Positions 13,256-13,304 of a stretch of DNA of 13,304 nucleotides are shown in pieces (within the stretch, counting starts at the first letter, position 1; every line of letters starts with the position of its first letter). The DNA is from Azophilus sp964348115 (lineage in GTDB: Bacteria > Pseudomonadota > Gammaproteobacteria > Pseudomonadales > Azotimanducaceae), in assembly GCA_964348115.1 (NCBI GenBank), contig CAYGBY010000096.1:1-13304 (forward strand). Direction: 5' to 3'. A model generated the notes under the pieces. The model did not search any database, was not told the DNA's origin, and was given only the letters and a program-made list of their open reading frames with translations. The translations under genes and the position numbers were made by a program.

Positions 13256-13304
13256 GGAACCTCTGAACAAGTCGCGTTGGCCCAGCGCCCCGCTGTTTGC
13301 GGGC
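13256..13304 (+). mobile_element. Left end of the IS5-type MITE, copy E, cut by the window
   Basis: GGAACCTCTGAACAAGTCGC starts at 13256 and the next 29 bases follow the family, including CCCGC-TGTTT-GCGGG. The left flank is CTAG (13252-13255), of which TAG is the stop codon of the helicase gene. The right end lies outside the window, so it cannot be told whether this copy is complete. Confidence 0.88.

Overview
This is a GC-rich chromosomal segment, most likely from a gammaproteobacterium. The CysB, ThrH and isocitrate lyase proteins resemble, from memory, the Pseudomonas/enterobacterial versions. The assimilatory sulfate enzyme is the four-cysteine APS-reductase form of CysH. Genus cannot be fixed from the sequence alone. 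Nothing here looks like a prophage, plasmid or integrated island; the genes are ordinary core-metabolism and repair genes.

Layout. 1-1229: 3' part of aceA (glyoxylate shunt), plus strand. 1379-1999: thrH, minus strand, convergent with aceA. 2652-3386: cysH, divergent from thrH. 3435-4418: cysB, minus strand, convergent with cysH, preceded by a long AT-richer leader with a possible promoter. 4963-6074: a two-gene minus-strand operon (a YdcH-family small protein, then a cytosolic 5'-nucleotidase of the cN-I type), with ATGA overlap. 6170-6670: a membrane-anchored J-domain protein, plus strand. 6741-7274: a minus-strand pair of a tiny membrane protein and a TerB-like protein. 7482-13255: a translationally coupled AddB-like/AddA-like helicase-nuclease pair, plus strand, for double-strand-break end processing.

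The most notable non-coding content is a family of short non-coding mobile elements, six copies or fragments in 13 kb, with the inverted terminal sequence GGAACCTCTGAACAAGTC. One complete copy (4677-4933, 257 bp) is flanked by a perfect 4-bp TTAG duplication. A 223-bp copy (2090-2312) has a 34-bp internal deletion. The others are truncated ends (1240-1378, 3394-3434, 4601-4663) or cut by the window edge (13256-13304). The termini and the YTAR-type 4-bp target site fit a MITE mobilised by an IS5-subgroup transposase, which is not in the window. The elements hold several hairpins, one of which keeps its pairing although its sequence differs between copies. Several copies abut gene stop codons, with the TAG stop lying inside the CTAG target.

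Functional themes: sulfate assimilation with its regulator (cysH and cysB), carbon and amino-acid metabolism (aceA, thrH), nucleotide turnover, a J-domain/TerB pair resembling a split DjlA, and recombinational repair. I found no rRNA, tRNA, CRISPR array or toxin-antitoxin pair, and no convincing new defence system; the MITE family is the best candidate for something undescribed.
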